From positions 1 to 64,000 of the forward strand of contig JACJXH010000003.1 in the NCBI GenBank assembly GCA_020636745.1: a stretch of DNA of 64,000 bases, read 5' to 3'. The notes under the pieces were generated by a model. That model had not been told where the DNA came from, made no database searches, and worked only from the letters and a program-made list of their open reading frames with translations. Below are positions 53,808 through 62,977 of the stretch, piece after piece; positions within the stretch are counted from its first letter, which is position 1, and each line of letters begins with the position of its first letter. Made by a program: the position numbers and the translations under genes. This stretch comes from Lentimicrobiaceae bacterium. Its GTDB lineage: Bacteria > Bacteroidota > Bacteroidia > Bacteroidales > Lentimicrobiaceae.

Positions 53808-56165
53808 TTATTCGAAAATTATTTCCATTTCAACACGGCGGTTTTTTTGTCGTCCTGCAGCTGTTTTATTATCGGCCACCGGTTTTTCCTGCCCAAACCA
53901 TTCAGTTTTGATTCTGAATTCCTTTACCCCCGATTTAATTAGATAGTCTTTTACAGCCTGGGTTCTGTTTTTGGAAAGCTCCATGTTTTTATCAGGATTT
54001 CCGGTATTGTCGGTATGACCTGAAAGTTTGACTTTCCACATTTCTTTTTTAATCAGGAGAGAAGCCAGCTCGTCAAGTGAAGGGTAGGAAACTGCTTTGA
54101 TGACAGATTTGCCTGATTCAAATTCAAGATTTGAGAAGGCACGGTTAAGGATTTCTGTTTCTTCTTTCAGAATTGGAGGACAGCCTTTATTTTCGGCAAC
54201 ACCGGGTGTGTTGGGGCAAAGGTCTGATTTGTCGGGGATTCCGTCATTATCAGTGTCAGGGCATCCATTAAACTTAGCCGGTCCGGGCTGAGCGGGACAT
54301 TCGTCTTTGTCGTCGGCAATACCGTCATTGTCGCTATCGGCAAACGGACAACCTTTAAATTCAGGTTTTCCGGCTAAATCAGGGCAAAGATCATCTTTAT
54401 CTGCAATTCCATCATTATCGCGGTCGGGACAACCCTGGAGTTCAGCCGGGCCGGCTTGCTCAGGGCAGGCATCATCAAAATCAACAATGCCATCTTTATC
54501 TGTGTCAGGACACCCATCGTTTTCTATCAATCCGTAATGATCAGGACATTTGTCATTTTTGTCAGCAATGCCATCCATGTCCCTGTCAGGGCAGCCAAAA
54601 AGTGTAGCTAATCCTTTATCGTATGGGCATAAATCATCCTGATCTGCAATTCCGTCGCCATCGGTATCCGGACACCCATTGAGTTCCCACAATCCGGCTA
54701 TTTCAGGGCATTTATCATCTTTATCAGATATGCCATCCTGATCCATGTCCTTATCTATGTTTCTGAATACAGGTATCTTAATGGCCATGTAAACATCGGT
54801 GCCATATGATTTTTTGCTGAAGACGTTGGAAAATATGCTGTTAGAGCCAATCCAGACAGGCCCCAGGCGAAATCCTATTCCTGAGTTGATTCTGTTGAAC
54901 TGATCAAATTGCAAGGGTAAAGCAACGCCAAACCACTTAAGATCATATCGGGGAGTAAAGCTGTAATTGGTAAAATAGTGCGTTTTAGTGGTCATGTTGG
55001 TTCCTTTTCTTAATGCAAGATATGGACTGAAATTAAGGTAAAAACCATCAATAACCTGGTAGTCAATTTGTAAGCTTAAGGCAGTTGGAAGACCCATCAA
55101 AAAAGTTTGTTCTGCATTGTCATCAAAATGGAAGCGATTTCTTAAAGTGTCATTTAAATCCTGAACGGAGTTAATCTGGATATCACCAACATTCCAGTCG
55201 CGTACATCAGCAATAAAATCCTGACTATAATATCCTTTCTTATAATTAATTCGGCCAAAATCAAGAAGTGACAAGCCCACTCTTAATTTATATTTCTCTT
55301 TGTCAGGCCTCAGTAAATCTTCACGGCCATTTTTCTGGTATTTGAAATTATCAATATCTGGGCGGTATTCATATACAAACCCAATATCAAATCCTACGCC
55401 GGGATCAGAAACCACATTGAAAGGTTTTATGCCATCTTCTTCAAAATTGCTTGATAATCCGTAATTTATTTTTGATTGGAAGAGCGAAATGGTATCAGAA
55501 CCATCAAAACGGTAGTTTAATTCACGAATAAATGCGTAACCTGATGCAATGCCCTGCAGGTATTTAATGGTAGCACCACCTTTTAAAAAGTGTTTCTGTT
55601 TGTTTAACAGGATAGTGGCAAACGATACTCCTATTTCAGACCAGGTGTTAGTTTGAAAGCTGAAATTAGCATTGGTAAGTGTTCTGTATAAAAGTGGTTC
55701 ATAATCAAAGTCTTCGGCCACAAGCCTGGCAAAGTCTTGCGTAATATTGTCAACATTTGTAATGGATCTTATCCTTGAAGAAAAGGCAATGGCGCTGTTT
55801 TCTGAGATATTTATCATGAATGAAGGCAATACTGCTCCAAAATGAAAAATGCCGGTTTTGTCTTTATTGTCAAGGTTTTCAACAAGGTAGTTGTCGCCGA
55901 AATTTTTGTCACTCCAGTTGCCAGTTTTAAATACAGCTTCTCTTTTAAGTGCAATGTAATTGTTGTTAAATGAGGTATTAAGTCCGAGTAATGTCATATC
56001 GAACCGGTAACGGCTGTCGGCGATGGAAGCAGGCTGAATGGAAAGTGCACTGACACCAGCGTAAGTGCTCTGCGAGAATGGGGTGATGTCTTGTGCCAAA
56101 GCTATTTTCGTTAACAATAATAGAACGCTAACAGCAATCATTGTTGATTTCAGATATCTTTCCAT
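53808..56165 (-). CDS. OmpA-family outer-membrane protein with thrombospondin type 3 repeats
   Basis: A 785-residue cell-envelope protein. The signal peptide ends ALAQ (about residue 24). Residues 25-470 form a DUF5723-type outer-membrane domain with many barrel-like strands. Residues of about 475-660 are a row of thrombospondin type 3 calcium-binding repeats of the form DxDxDGIxDxxDxCP. The C-terminal OmpA domain (670-785) has SGHTDNTG and NRTQAVKDYL for peptidoglycan binding. It links outer membrane and cell wall, a common scheme in gliding or T9SS-bearing Bacteroidota. A promoter box lies at 56193-56200. Confidence 0.92.
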   Translation of the reverse strand: MERYLKSTMIAVSVLLLLTKIALAQDITPFSQSTYAGVSALSIQPASIADSRYRFDMTLLGLNTSFNNNYIALKREAVFKTGNWSDKNFGDNYLVENLDNKDKTGIFHFGAVLPSFMINISENSAIAFSSRIRSITNVDNITQDFARLVAEDFDYEPLLYRTLTNANFSFQTNTWSEIGVSFATILLNKQKHFLKGGATIKYLQGIASGYAFIRELNYRFDGSDTISLFQSKINYGLSSNFEEDGIKPFNVVSDPGVGFDIGFVYEYRPDIDNFKYQKNGREDLLRPDKEKYKLRVGLSLLDFGRINYKKGYYSQDFIADVRDWNVGDIQINSVQDLNDTLRNRFHFDDNAEQTFLMGLPTALSLQIDYQVIDGFYLNFSPYLALRKGTNMTTKTHYFTNYSFTPRYDLKWFGVALPLQFDQFNRINSGIGFRLGPVWIGSNSIFSNVFSKKSYGTDVYMAIKIPVFRNIDKDMDQDGISDKDDKCPEIAGLWELNGCPDTDGDGIADQDDLCPYDKGLATLFGCPDRDMDGIADKNDKCPDHYGLIENDGCPDTDKDGIVDFDDACPEQAGPAELQGCPDRDNDGIADKDDLCPDLAGKPEFKGCPFADSDNDGIADDKDECPAQPGPAKFNGCPDTDNDGIPDKSDLCPNTPGVAENKGCPPILKEETEILNRAFSNLEFESGKSVIKAVSYPSLDELASLLIKKEMWKVKLSGHTDNTGNPDKNMELSKNRTQAVKDYLIKSGVKEFRIKTEWFGQEKPVADNKTAAGRQKNRRVEMEIIFE
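54200..54760 (-). repeat. Tandem TSP3-coding repeats
   Basis: Periodic DNA codes for the calcium-binding units of the OmpA protein: repeated 'GCAATTCCATC' and 'GGACAACC'-like blocks at intervals of about 75-110 bp. The repetition is protein-coding, with variable spacers. Confidence 0.7.
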
Positions 56166-56192
56166 GGCTTTTTTCTTAGTTTAACTTCTATT

Positions 56193-56200
56193 CAAATATA
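56193..56200 (-). promoter_or_regulatory. -7 box for the OmpA/TSP3 gene
   Basis: TATATTTG on the minus strand matches TAnnTTTG, 27 nt before the ATG. Confidence 0.55.
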
Positions 56201-56257
56201 ATGTTAAAAACTTGAAATTGTTACGGCCCTGCTGTATAGTTTTAACCAATATTTTCA

Positions 56258-57121
56258 CTAATAGGCTATCAGCAAAATGGCTATAATAGCTGTAATTATG
56301 CCCAGCCAGTTTTTAAGGCTAAGCTTCTCGTGAAATATAAAATAGCCGGTAACTGCAGAAAGTGATACAACGCTGATGTTTAAAAGAGGAATAAAAACCG
56401 AAATTTCCATTACTTCCAGACCTTTCAGCAGATAAAATATTGAATACCAGTTAATCAATCCTAAAAAAATGCCGGCCAAAACGGATTTCAGCTTTATTTT
56501 TTGATTTAAGCGAAAGGCCCTGTAAATGAGCACCGGAGTGCCTATTGCAAAAGCCCATAAAAAGGATGTTGCGGCATAAGCAGTTTGCGCTGTATCATGC
56601 CCAGGCTCAATAAAGTAGAATTGGGTAACTTTTAATGCCAAATCATTCATTCCCATAAATATAAATACCATAAAAGGCAATAAAAGGACTTTAAATTCTG
56701 GTTTATCAACGTTCTCTTTGCTCAAAGTGAAATAGAAAGCAACTATTGCCAATGCAATTCCCGCAATTTTGGGCAGATGTGCTGTGTCATTAAAGAGTAA
56801 AATGCCCGATAAGACTGAAATAATAACTGCCATTCTGCTGCTGATGGCTGTAATCGCAATCCCTGCTTTCTGAGCTGAAAGTGAAAATGCCACAAAGCCA
56901 ATGATTAAAACTATTCCGGTTAAAGCTGACATGACAAACCAGCTGGCATTTAAAACTGAACCAACAGAGAGGTCAAAATGAATGTAATTGTATCCAAATA
57001 TTGCTCCGATGATATAATTCACAGTAATCGCAGTGAAATTATCAATACCGTATTTTTCAAATATCTTAAATGTGATAAGAATTGAGGTGGAAGCCGCAAT
57101 TGCCAGTAGCAGGTAAATCAT
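56258..57121 (-). CDS. DMT/EamA-like transporter
   Basis: A 287-residue membrane protein with ten predicted helices. ISSRMAVIISVLSGILLFND ends the first half and ends with FIFHEKLSLKNWLGIITAIIAILLI at the C-terminus, the EamA last-helix pair. It shares only general layout with the transporter at 51330, so the two are not recent duplicates. Substrate unknown. Promoter box at 57136-57143. Confidence 0.85.
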   Translation of the reverse strand: MIYLLLAIAASTSILITFKIFEKYGIDNFTAITVNYIIGAIFGYNYIHFDLSVGSVLNASWFVMSALTGIVLIIGFVAFSLSAQKAGIAITAISSRMAVIISVLSGILLFNDTAHLPKIAGIALAIVAFYFTLSKENVDKPEFKVLLLPFMVFIFMGMNDLALKVTQFYFIEPGHDTAQTAYAATSFLWAFAIGTPVLIYRAFRLNQKIKLKSVLAGIFLGLINWYSIFYLLKGLEVMEISVFIPLLNISVVSLSAVTGYFIFHEKLSLKNWLGIITAIIAILLIAY

Positions 57122-57135
57122 CAGGAATTTTTTGG

Positions 57136-57143
57136 CAAAAATA
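57136..57143 (-). promoter_or_regulatory. -7 box for the EamA-like transporter gene
   Basis: TATTTTTG on the minus strand matches TAnnTTTG, giving a leader of about 8 nt. Confidence 0.45.
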
Positions 57144-57178
57144 GAACTTTCATTACAGCTTTCAAGTAAGGTTTTCGG

Positions 57179-58162
57179 CTATTTGCGGATACTTAAAAAA
57201 ATGGGTAATCCTCTTGCAGTTTCATCTGATTTGCGGTGAATATTCACCGAATCAATGCTTTGTTGTTGTTGAGTTCCATCGTTGAACATGCAAATGATGC
57301 TTGTTTCACATTTGTATGCCTGATTCAATAAATCGAAAATACTTGGCTTGTCATGGATAAGTTTTCCGACTGAATAAAAATCTCTTAAATATATCGGGAC
57401 CTCACTGAATAATAAAGTTGAAAACTGAGGCCATTTTGTTTCTGTAAGTTTGATAAACTCTGATATTTTAACTGATAACCCACAAATAATATGTGCATGG
57501 TCTTCAATTAAAAAATTACATTCATTGATGGTGCTCAGGTTGATTTTATTTGTCTGGTCTGTATCGATGCCGGAAACCTGGTCAATACAATCAAAAAGTA
57601 TGGTTGTGTTCTTGTTTAGTGAATAAGTTTTCAGGACTTCGTCGAGGCTGACGGATGTGTCAGCGTGTTGGGCAATGTTCTGTTTTTCAGCTTCTATGAG
57701 AAACCATGGGTCAGACTCGCCCTTATTAACTCTTGCTAAAAATGCGAGGCTGGCCAGTTTTTCAGCTCTTGAATCTGATGTTCCTGTTTCTGAAAAGTAA
57801 TTGGTAATCAATGTAGTAGAGAAGGGTAGAGGGTTAAGGTAAAAATAGCTCAGCAGAACTATCTCAGTTGATGAAGGCTCTTGAAATTGATTATCCTGAA
57901 AAGCCCCGAGCAACGGTGCAAACGAATTATCAAAATAGAAACATTGTTTCAATACTTCAAAATCAACAATGGTTTTAAAATTAAAACAGGACTCGGGCAT
58001 GATAGAGGTATTGGCCAGAAGAACAGTGTTTTGCCCTGCTTCAGTTCCAATTATCAGCGCGAGACCTGGGGTGTTGTTCTGCTTTAAATAACTGGCATAG
58101 AATTCTTTCCAGTCGCCGGGCGCTATGATATTGTTTCCATTGGGTGTTATCAATGTAATCAT
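57179..58162 (-). CDS. Protein of unknown function
   Basis: I do not recognise this 327-residue protein. It has no signal peptide or membrane helix and is rich in polar residues with scattered Cys. Segments such as LALIIGTEAG, TTILFDCIDQVSG and FLIEDHAHIICGLSV have alternating hydrophobic strands. The second half could be an alpha/beta domain, but no catalytic motif is visible. It has its own promoter box at 58206-58213 and is divergent from prmC. Confidence 0.6.
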   Translation of the reverse strand: MITLITPNGNNIIAPGDWKEFYASYLKQNNTPGLALIIGTEAGQNTVLLANTSIMPESCFNFKTIVDFEVLKQCFYFDNSFAPLLGAFQDNQFQEPSSTEIVLLSYFYLNPLPFSTTLITNYFSETGTSDSRAEKLASLAFLARVNKGESDPWFLIEAEKQNIAQHADTSVSLDEVLKTYSLNKNTTILFDCIDQVSGIDTDQTNKINLSTINECNFLIEDHAHIICGLSVKISEFIKLTETKWPQFSTLLFSEVPIYLRDFYSVGKLIHDKPSIFDLLNQAYKCETSIICMFNDGTQQQQSIDSVNIHRKSDETARGLPIFLSIRK

Positions 58163-58205
58163 GTATTCTATTCTTTAAATGATTCTAAACATGGCCGAAT
58201 AGGAG

Positions 58206-58213
58206 CAAAGGTA
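58206..58213 (-). promoter_or_regulatory. -7 box for the gene at 57179-58162
   Basis: TACCTTTG on the minus strand matches TAnnTTTG. The predicted leader is about 37 nt. Confidence 0.55.
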
Positions 58214-58269
58214 AGCGGTAACTTTTAAAATTTGGCCAAAACCAACAAACGAATAAAAAATACAATACT

Positions 58270-58277
58270 TATCTTCG
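58270..58277 (+). promoter_or_regulatory. Near-consensus -7 box for prmC
   Basis: TATCTTCG differs from TAnnTTTG at one base and lies 18 nt before the ATG at 58295. It supports that ATG over the TTG at 58232, which would start upstream of it. Confidence 0.4.
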
Positions 58278-58294
58278 CATTTTCAAAAATACAT

Positions 58295-59167
58295 ATGACG
58301 TATCAGGAGCTTGAAAAGCTGCTTGTTGAATCAATCATTGATTTATACGGGCTCAACGAATCAAAAGCGATTCAACGTTTTCTTTTTGACTATTTAGGCG
58401 GGATAGATGCTGCAAAATATTTGCTAATCAGGAGTGATGAGGCTGATGCAGCATTTGAATTAAGCATACTTGCATCAATTCCCAGGTTGCTGGATTCTGT
58501 ACCTGTTCAATATATTGCTGGTAAAACCTGGTTTTGCGGATTAAATATTCAGGTTGAACCTGGCGTTTTAATCCCCAGGCCTGAAACAGAAGAGATGGTG
58601 AATAAAATCATTGAGAATCATCAGAAGGAGAGAGGTTTACGAGTTCTTGATATCGGGACAGGAAGCGGAGCTATTGCATTAAGCTTATGCCATTTTTTAA
58701 ATGATGCCGGGGTTTATGCTTTGGATGTTAGTAAACAGGCTCTTGAGATAGCCAGGAAGAATGCCCGGGAATTAAAGCTGGACGTTCATTTTATGGAAAT
58801 TGATATCCTCAACAGGCAGCAAACCCAAAACCTTCCTGTGTATGATATTATCGTCAGTAATCCACCTTATGTTAAAGATTCTGAGCGTTTATTGATGCAT
58901 AAAAATGTTTTAGATTATGAGCCGGAAACGGCATTATTTGTTCCGGACAGTAATCCGCTGATTTTCTACAAAGCGATTGCTTCCTTTGCTTACAGCCATC
59001 TTCAGTCTGAAGGTGAGTTGTGGTTTGAATTTAATGAAGCAGAGTCTGAAAATCTTAGACAACAATTGACAGCTGATGGTTTTAGCAACATTACCATTTT
59101 TAAGGATATTCATGATAAACCCAGATATCTAAGTTGTAAAAAGCCTGAATTTTCAGATAACACATAA
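58295..59167 (+). CDS. prmC: Peptide chain release factor N5-glutamine methyltransferase
   Basis: PrmC methylates the glutamine of the GGQ motif in release factors RF1 and RF2. 290 residues from the chosen start, normal for the family. The N-terminal helical domain is followed by the SAM motif VLDIGTGSGAIAL and the catalytic SNPPYVKDSE; IPRPETEEMV is another family signature. The start at 58295 is preferred because it follows a near-consensus promoter and the upstream 21 residues are not family-like. Single-gene unit. Confidence 0.93.
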   Translation: MTYQELEKLLVESIIDLYGLNESKAIQRFLFDYLGGIDAAKYLLIRSDEADAAFELSILASIPRLLDSVPVQYIAGKTWFCGLNIQVEPGVLIPRPETEEMVNKIIENHQKERGLRVLDIGTGSGAIALSLCHFLNDAGVYALDVSKQALEIARKNARELKLDVHFMEIDILNRQQTQNLPVYDIIVSNPPYVKDSERLLMHKNVLDYEPETALFVPDSNPLIFYKAIASFAYSHLQSEGELWFEFNEAESENLRQQLTADGFSNITIFKDIHDKPRYLSCKKPEFSDNT

Positions 59168-59347
59168 TTATTTGCAGCACTGTTATTTAGTTGAGGCAGA
59201 TTACATTTATCATATTTGCAGATTAACATAACAGGATAACACTTCACTGTTTTTTCTTTACGATAAATGACGAACTTTGCGCTCTGATTTTACGAACATT
59301 TTTGTCAATCAGGTGTTTACCCAAAAACTATTCATACTTCAAGTATC

Positions 59348-61039
59348 ATGAGACGACTTCTTTTAATAGGCTTTTTCATTTCAACCATGCTATCAACTGG
59401 CTTTTCGCAGTCTGCTTCCTTTATCTATAAAGTAAAGTTGACTGATAAAGGAAATTCAGTTTATACTACCTCAAAACCTTCTGATTTTTTATCTGCTAAA
59501 TCTATCGAAAGACGGTTGCTGCAGCAAATACCTGTAAATGAGTCAGATCTTCCGGTAAATCCTGGTTATATCAAATCAATTGAAGCCAGTGGTGCAAAAG
59601 TTATTTATTCATCAAAGTGGCTTAATTTGCTGATTATTAGTGTGGATAATCGTCTGATTGCTGATGCAATTGCGGATAAACCTTTTGTCAGGAATATTAT
59701 TCCGGCTGATTATCTTATCAAGCAAAACAGAGTTAGTAGCAAAAAGCCATTTTTCGATATTGAACGTTTGGATAAACATGTTTTACGCTCAGGTTCAAAA
59801 CGCACCAGGAGCTCTAAAGAATTAAACTATGGAGCTTCGCTGAATCAGGCACAGATGATTAAGGTCGATCAATTACACGAACAGGGCTTTTTAGGAAACG
59901 GAATGACCATTGCTGTGATTGATGCCGGATTCAATAGTGCCAATGTACTGGCTGCTTTTGATAGTCTTTTTACCAATGGTCAGATTCTTGGTACCCGCGA
60001 TTTTGTACAACCTGGTAATGATGTTTATAATACATCTATCAGTACCCACGGAATGATGGTATTATCAACCATGGGCGGATATCTTCCCGGCCAACTTATT
60101 GGTACAGCGCCTAAGGCATCTTACTATCTTTTAAGGTCGGAAGACGCAGGTTCTGAATACCTTATGGAAGAGTATTACTGGGTTAATGCAGCTGAATATG
60201 CTGATTCAGTGGGAGTTGATATCATTAATTCTTCACTGGGGTATACTGAATTTGATAATCCTGATGAGAATCATGTTTACGGTGATATGGACGGAAATAC
60301 GGCAGTTGTTACCATAGGTGCTGATATGGCTGCATCTAAAGGTATTCTGGTGGTTAACAGTGCGGGAAATTCAGGAAACGACCCCTGGCTTTATATTGGA
60401 GCGCCGGCTGATGGTGACAGCGTTTTTACAATTGGAGCTGTGAACCCTGACGGTCAATATGCATTCTTCAGTTCTATTGGCCCAACGGCCGATGGGCGCA
60501 TTAAACCTGATGTATCGGCCCAGGGGGTTAGCACAATCGTAGCAACAATCCCTTCAGGTGTAGGAGGTGGTAATGGAACATCATTTTCATCACCGGTGAT
60601 GGCTGGTGCTGCTGCTTGCTTATGGCAGGCTAACCCGTCTTTTTCTAACATTGAATTGATGAATGCAATTAAAATGAGTGGTTCACAGTCTTCAAACCCC
60701 GATAATTATAAAGGTTGGGGTATCCCTGATTTGATGCTGGCAGGAAATCTCCTTACTTCTTCCCAGATTCAGCAGGAGGAATCCTTTTCGAAGTTGACTG
60801 TTTTTCCTATTCCCTTTACTGACCATCTTAGCGTTGAAGTCGTCTCTTCAAGCAAACTTATAGCTGATATAAAAATTATCAGCACTATCGGAGAAACCGT
60901 TGCTGAATTAATCGGTGTTGAATTAAACAAAGGAAAGAACATGATTGGATTTAATCAGCTCGACAAATTGAGAAATGGTCTTTATATGCTTCAAATTTCT
61001 GACGGTTATTTTGTCATCACAGAAAAAGTGGTGAAATAA
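59348..61039 (+). CDS. Secreted S8 subtilisin-like peptidase with T9SS sorting domain
   Basis: A 563-residue exported serine protease. The signal peptide is residues 1-20 (ending GFSQ). The catalytic triad is Asp192 (VIDAGF), His234 (STHGMM) and Ser412 (GTSFSSP), with the oxyanion Asn probably in NSAGNSG. The C-terminal 80 residues (LTVFPIPFTDHLSVE through GLYMLQISDG) form a type A sorting domain of the type IX secretion system, so the enzyme is probably cell-surface or secreted. Residues of about 20-150 resemble a propeptide. A terminator follows at 61071. Confidence 0.94.
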   Translation: MRRLLLIGFFISTMLSTGFSQSASFIYKVKLTDKGNSVYTTSKPSDFLSAKSIERRLLQQIPVNESDLPVNPGYIKSIEASGAKVIYSSKWLNLLIISVDNRLIADAIADKPFVRNIIPADYLIKQNRVSSKKPFFDIERLDKHVLRSGSKRTRSSKELNYGASLNQAQMIKVDQLHEQGFLGNGMTIAVIDAGFNSANVLAAFDSLFTNGQILGTRDFVQPGNDVYNTSISTHGMMVLSTMGGYLPGQLIGTAPKASYYLLRSEDAGSEYLMEEYYWVNAAEYADSVGVDIINSSLGYTEFDNPDENHVYGDMDGNTAVVTIGADMAASKGILVVNSAGNSGNDPWLYIGAPADGDSVFTIGAVNPDGQYAFFSSIGPTADGRIKPDVSAQGVSTIVATIPSGVGGGNGTSFSSPVMAGAAACLWQANPSFSNIELMNAIKMSGSQSSNPDNYKGWGIPDLMLAGNLLTSSQIQQEESFSKLTVFPIPFTDHLSVEVVSSSKLIADIKIISTIGETVAELIGVELNKGKNMIGFNQLDKLRNGLYMLQISDGYFVITEKVVK

Positions 61040-61070
61040 CCATCCGCATTTTTTCTGAGTAAAATTTTAT

Positions 61071-61094
61071 ATCCGGTCTTTGGCCGGATTTTTT
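61071..61094 (+). terminator. Terminator of the subtilase gene
   Basis: An 8-bp stem (ATCCGGTC with GGCCGGAT, one G-T pair) and a 3-nt loop are followed by six T residues, 31 nt after the stop codon. Confidence 0.8.
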
Positions 61095-62343
61095 ATTGAC
61101 TTTCAGTAATTTAGTGCATGTTTAGCGGAGTTATATCCCTGAATGTTTTCAATTTTTGGCAATGTATTGGAAAGTGTGCAGCAATATTTACTGCTGAATG
61201 GGATATGCTCATAGAAGTATTTGCAGATTTATTGTTGGCCTGAAGTTTAAAATTTTTTGCGGAGGTTTGAATGGAAGATAGGATAGGGGCTCTGTTTTTC
61301 ATTGGCCGAATCCCCAAAAATTATAATTATCATTACCCCCAAAAGGAGAATGGAACAACTGCTCCAATTTATTTGATTTTCTATATTCCGGTTTGTAAAG
61401 AGTGCCATGAGACATTCATTCTTGAATATTCAGAAGATGTTTAATATCCAATAAGTGTGTGCATCATTAAATGTTTACCGATGTAAATTGGTAATTATCG
61501 ATCCATGCAATAAATATAAGTATACAAATGTAACCTAAATAGTGGATGATATTAAATATCAGTATTTAACGAATAATGTACTATATTGAGTGATTAAATA
61601 CTCATCATTTAGTAGATAGCTTACTGATGGTGTAAATACAATATTTAGTATATTATTTCAATTGTATACAAATGTGTACTTGTTTTAGACTTTTTATACG
61701 GTTTTTGCCAATGAAGTATTATAAACCAGCCTTACAATAAAGACAAAATATAGGTATTGATATGACATAATAAGTTATAATAGAGCGCAATATTACAGCT
61801 ATATAAAGTAATAGATTAAAATATAAAAGTGATTAACAACTCTAAAATTGGCAATTTTTAAGTTCAATTAATTAAAACTATCCATTGTTTCGAGGGAATT
61901 TAGCACTTAATTTGCATTAAATAAGACCTGTATTTAAATAAATGACAAATGTAAACAAAGCGTGGTAATTACAAATGTAACGTGATTAACAGTGTAAAGT
62001 ATACAAATGTATATCGTTGTTTTATGGGAAAAATAGACTGTACATCTGTATAAATGAAAATAGTGGTTAAAAATTATCATGAAAATACATAATAAACACT
62101 AAACCAGTATTTAAGGGTTTTATAATAAAGTATATATTGAAAAAAATATGATGAAAAATTTGACTATCATAAATAGTATAATGCAAATTTTAATAACCTG
62201 AATAATAACCATATATGGCAATTGTATAAACCATTAGTTTAAATAAAATTCATCTTATCAGATTGTACAAACGTAACATTTATATAAATTCAATGTTTGA
62301 TAGAGTGATATAATATTGTAACTTCGTAAAAAATTATGAAGGT
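61095..62343. other. AT-rich non-coding region upstream of the XRE regulator
   Basis: About 1.25 kb without a credible gene, strongly AT-rich from about 61440 onward. A minus-strand frame at 61111-61317 is probably chance. From 61476 it holds repeated TACANNTGTA palindromes, listed separately. Possible uses are operator cluster, nucleoid-protein binding region, or partition/origin-like site. The adjacent XRE gene makes an operator cluster most likely, by inference. Confidence 0.6.
61476..62275. repeat. Array of TACANNTGTA palindromes
   Basis: Exact copies lie at 61523-61532, 61970-61979, 62002-62011 and 62041-62050. One-mismatch copies lie at 61476-61485, 61667-61676, 61794-61803, 61944-61953 and 62266-62275. 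Most share the spacer AA, giving TACAAATGTA, often followed by AC. The copy at 62002 extends to a 6-bp arm each side (TATACA/TGTATA). Four are packed within 61944-62050. I did not see exact copies at other promoters in the window. TACANNTGTA is also the known CopY/BlaI-type operator core, but the next gene codes for an XRE protein. Confidence 0.75.
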
Positions 62344-62976
62344 ATGAACAACCGAATTTCACTTGTCCTGAAAACCAAGGATATTAGCCCCTCACAATTA
62401 GCAGATGAGTTGGGAGTTCAACGCTCAGGAATATCTCATATTTTAAATGGCAGAAATAAGCCCAGCCTTGAATTTGTTCAAAAACTTATCAAGCGTTATC
62501 CTGATATCAGCATGCAATGGATTTTATTTGGCGAAGGGCCGATGATGAATCCGTACCCGGAGGAATCTTCACACTCTGTTAAAAAGGAATTCATCCATCT
62601 TACTGACAAGCCAAAACCCGTTTTAATGGAATTATTTAGTGATGACGAGGAAGAGGAGAGCATAGATGAGCTCCAGAAAGAGGAAAGTATCGGGGAATAT
62701 GATGATAATCTCACTGATAAACAGGAAGATATAAAGCCTGAAAAATTAACCGGAAATGAGCCTGAAAAAAATGAGATGGCTCAAACTTCAGAGATAAAGT
62801 CAGAAGCTGAGATTATGCCCTTTATTTTAACCGAAAACAGGAATGAAGGCATTGGAGAGGAAGCTGCAAGCAAAAAAAATCCGGAGCAATCTGAAAAGAT
62901 TGTCCGGAAAATTTCGAAAATTCTGGTTTTCTATACTGATCGCACTTTTGTCGAATACAAACCAGGTGAAGAATAG
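62344..62976 (+). CDS. XRE-type helix-turn-helix regulator with acidic linker and conserved C-terminal tail
   Basis: A 210-residue predicted DNA-binding protein. The N-terminal helix-turn-helix (about 8-55) has the Cro/C1 pattern, with SPSQLADELGVQRSGISHIL and NGRNKPS; the FGEGPMM after it is common in Bacteroidota XRE proteins. Residues 75-175 are acidic and low-complexity, rich in Glu and Asp (DDEEEESIDE). The tail VRKISKILVFYTDRTFVEY looks like a short beta hairpin and may be a protein-interaction element. The 1.25-kb region of TACANNTGTA palindromes directly upstream suggests autoregulation, which is inference. It is convergent with ndk, one base apart. Confidence 0.85.
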   Translation: MNNRISLVLKTKDISPSQLADELGVQRSGISHILNGRNKPSLEFVQKLIKRYPDISMQWILFGEGPMMNPYPEESSHSVKKEFIHLTDKPKPVLMELFSDDEEEESIDELQKEESIGEYDDNLTDKQEDIKPEKLTGNEPEKNEMAQTSEIKSEAEIMPFILTENRNEGIGEEAASKKNPEQSEKIVRKISKILVFYTDRTFVEYKPGEE

Positions 62977-62977
62977 A

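Noticed and set aside
54097..54537. Plus-strand open frames with Ser/Gly-rich repeats
   Set aside because: They are the antisense of the TSP3 repeats of the OmpA protein, whose periodicity keeps other frames open.
54200..54760. Possible CRISPR-like periodic repeat
   Set aside because: Repeat units differ from each other, spacing varies, and the sequence encodes calcium-binding repeats in frame with OmpA.
61111..61317. Minus-strand frame of 68 codons near the subtilase terminator
   Set aside because: No promoter, no protein features and low-complexity composition; probably chance in AT-rich DNA.
61476..62275. CopY/BlaI-type regulation of the palindrome array
   Set aside because: The motif core matches CopY/BlaI operators, but no such regulator, copper pump or beta-lactamase gene is present here; the adjacent gene is an XRE protein.
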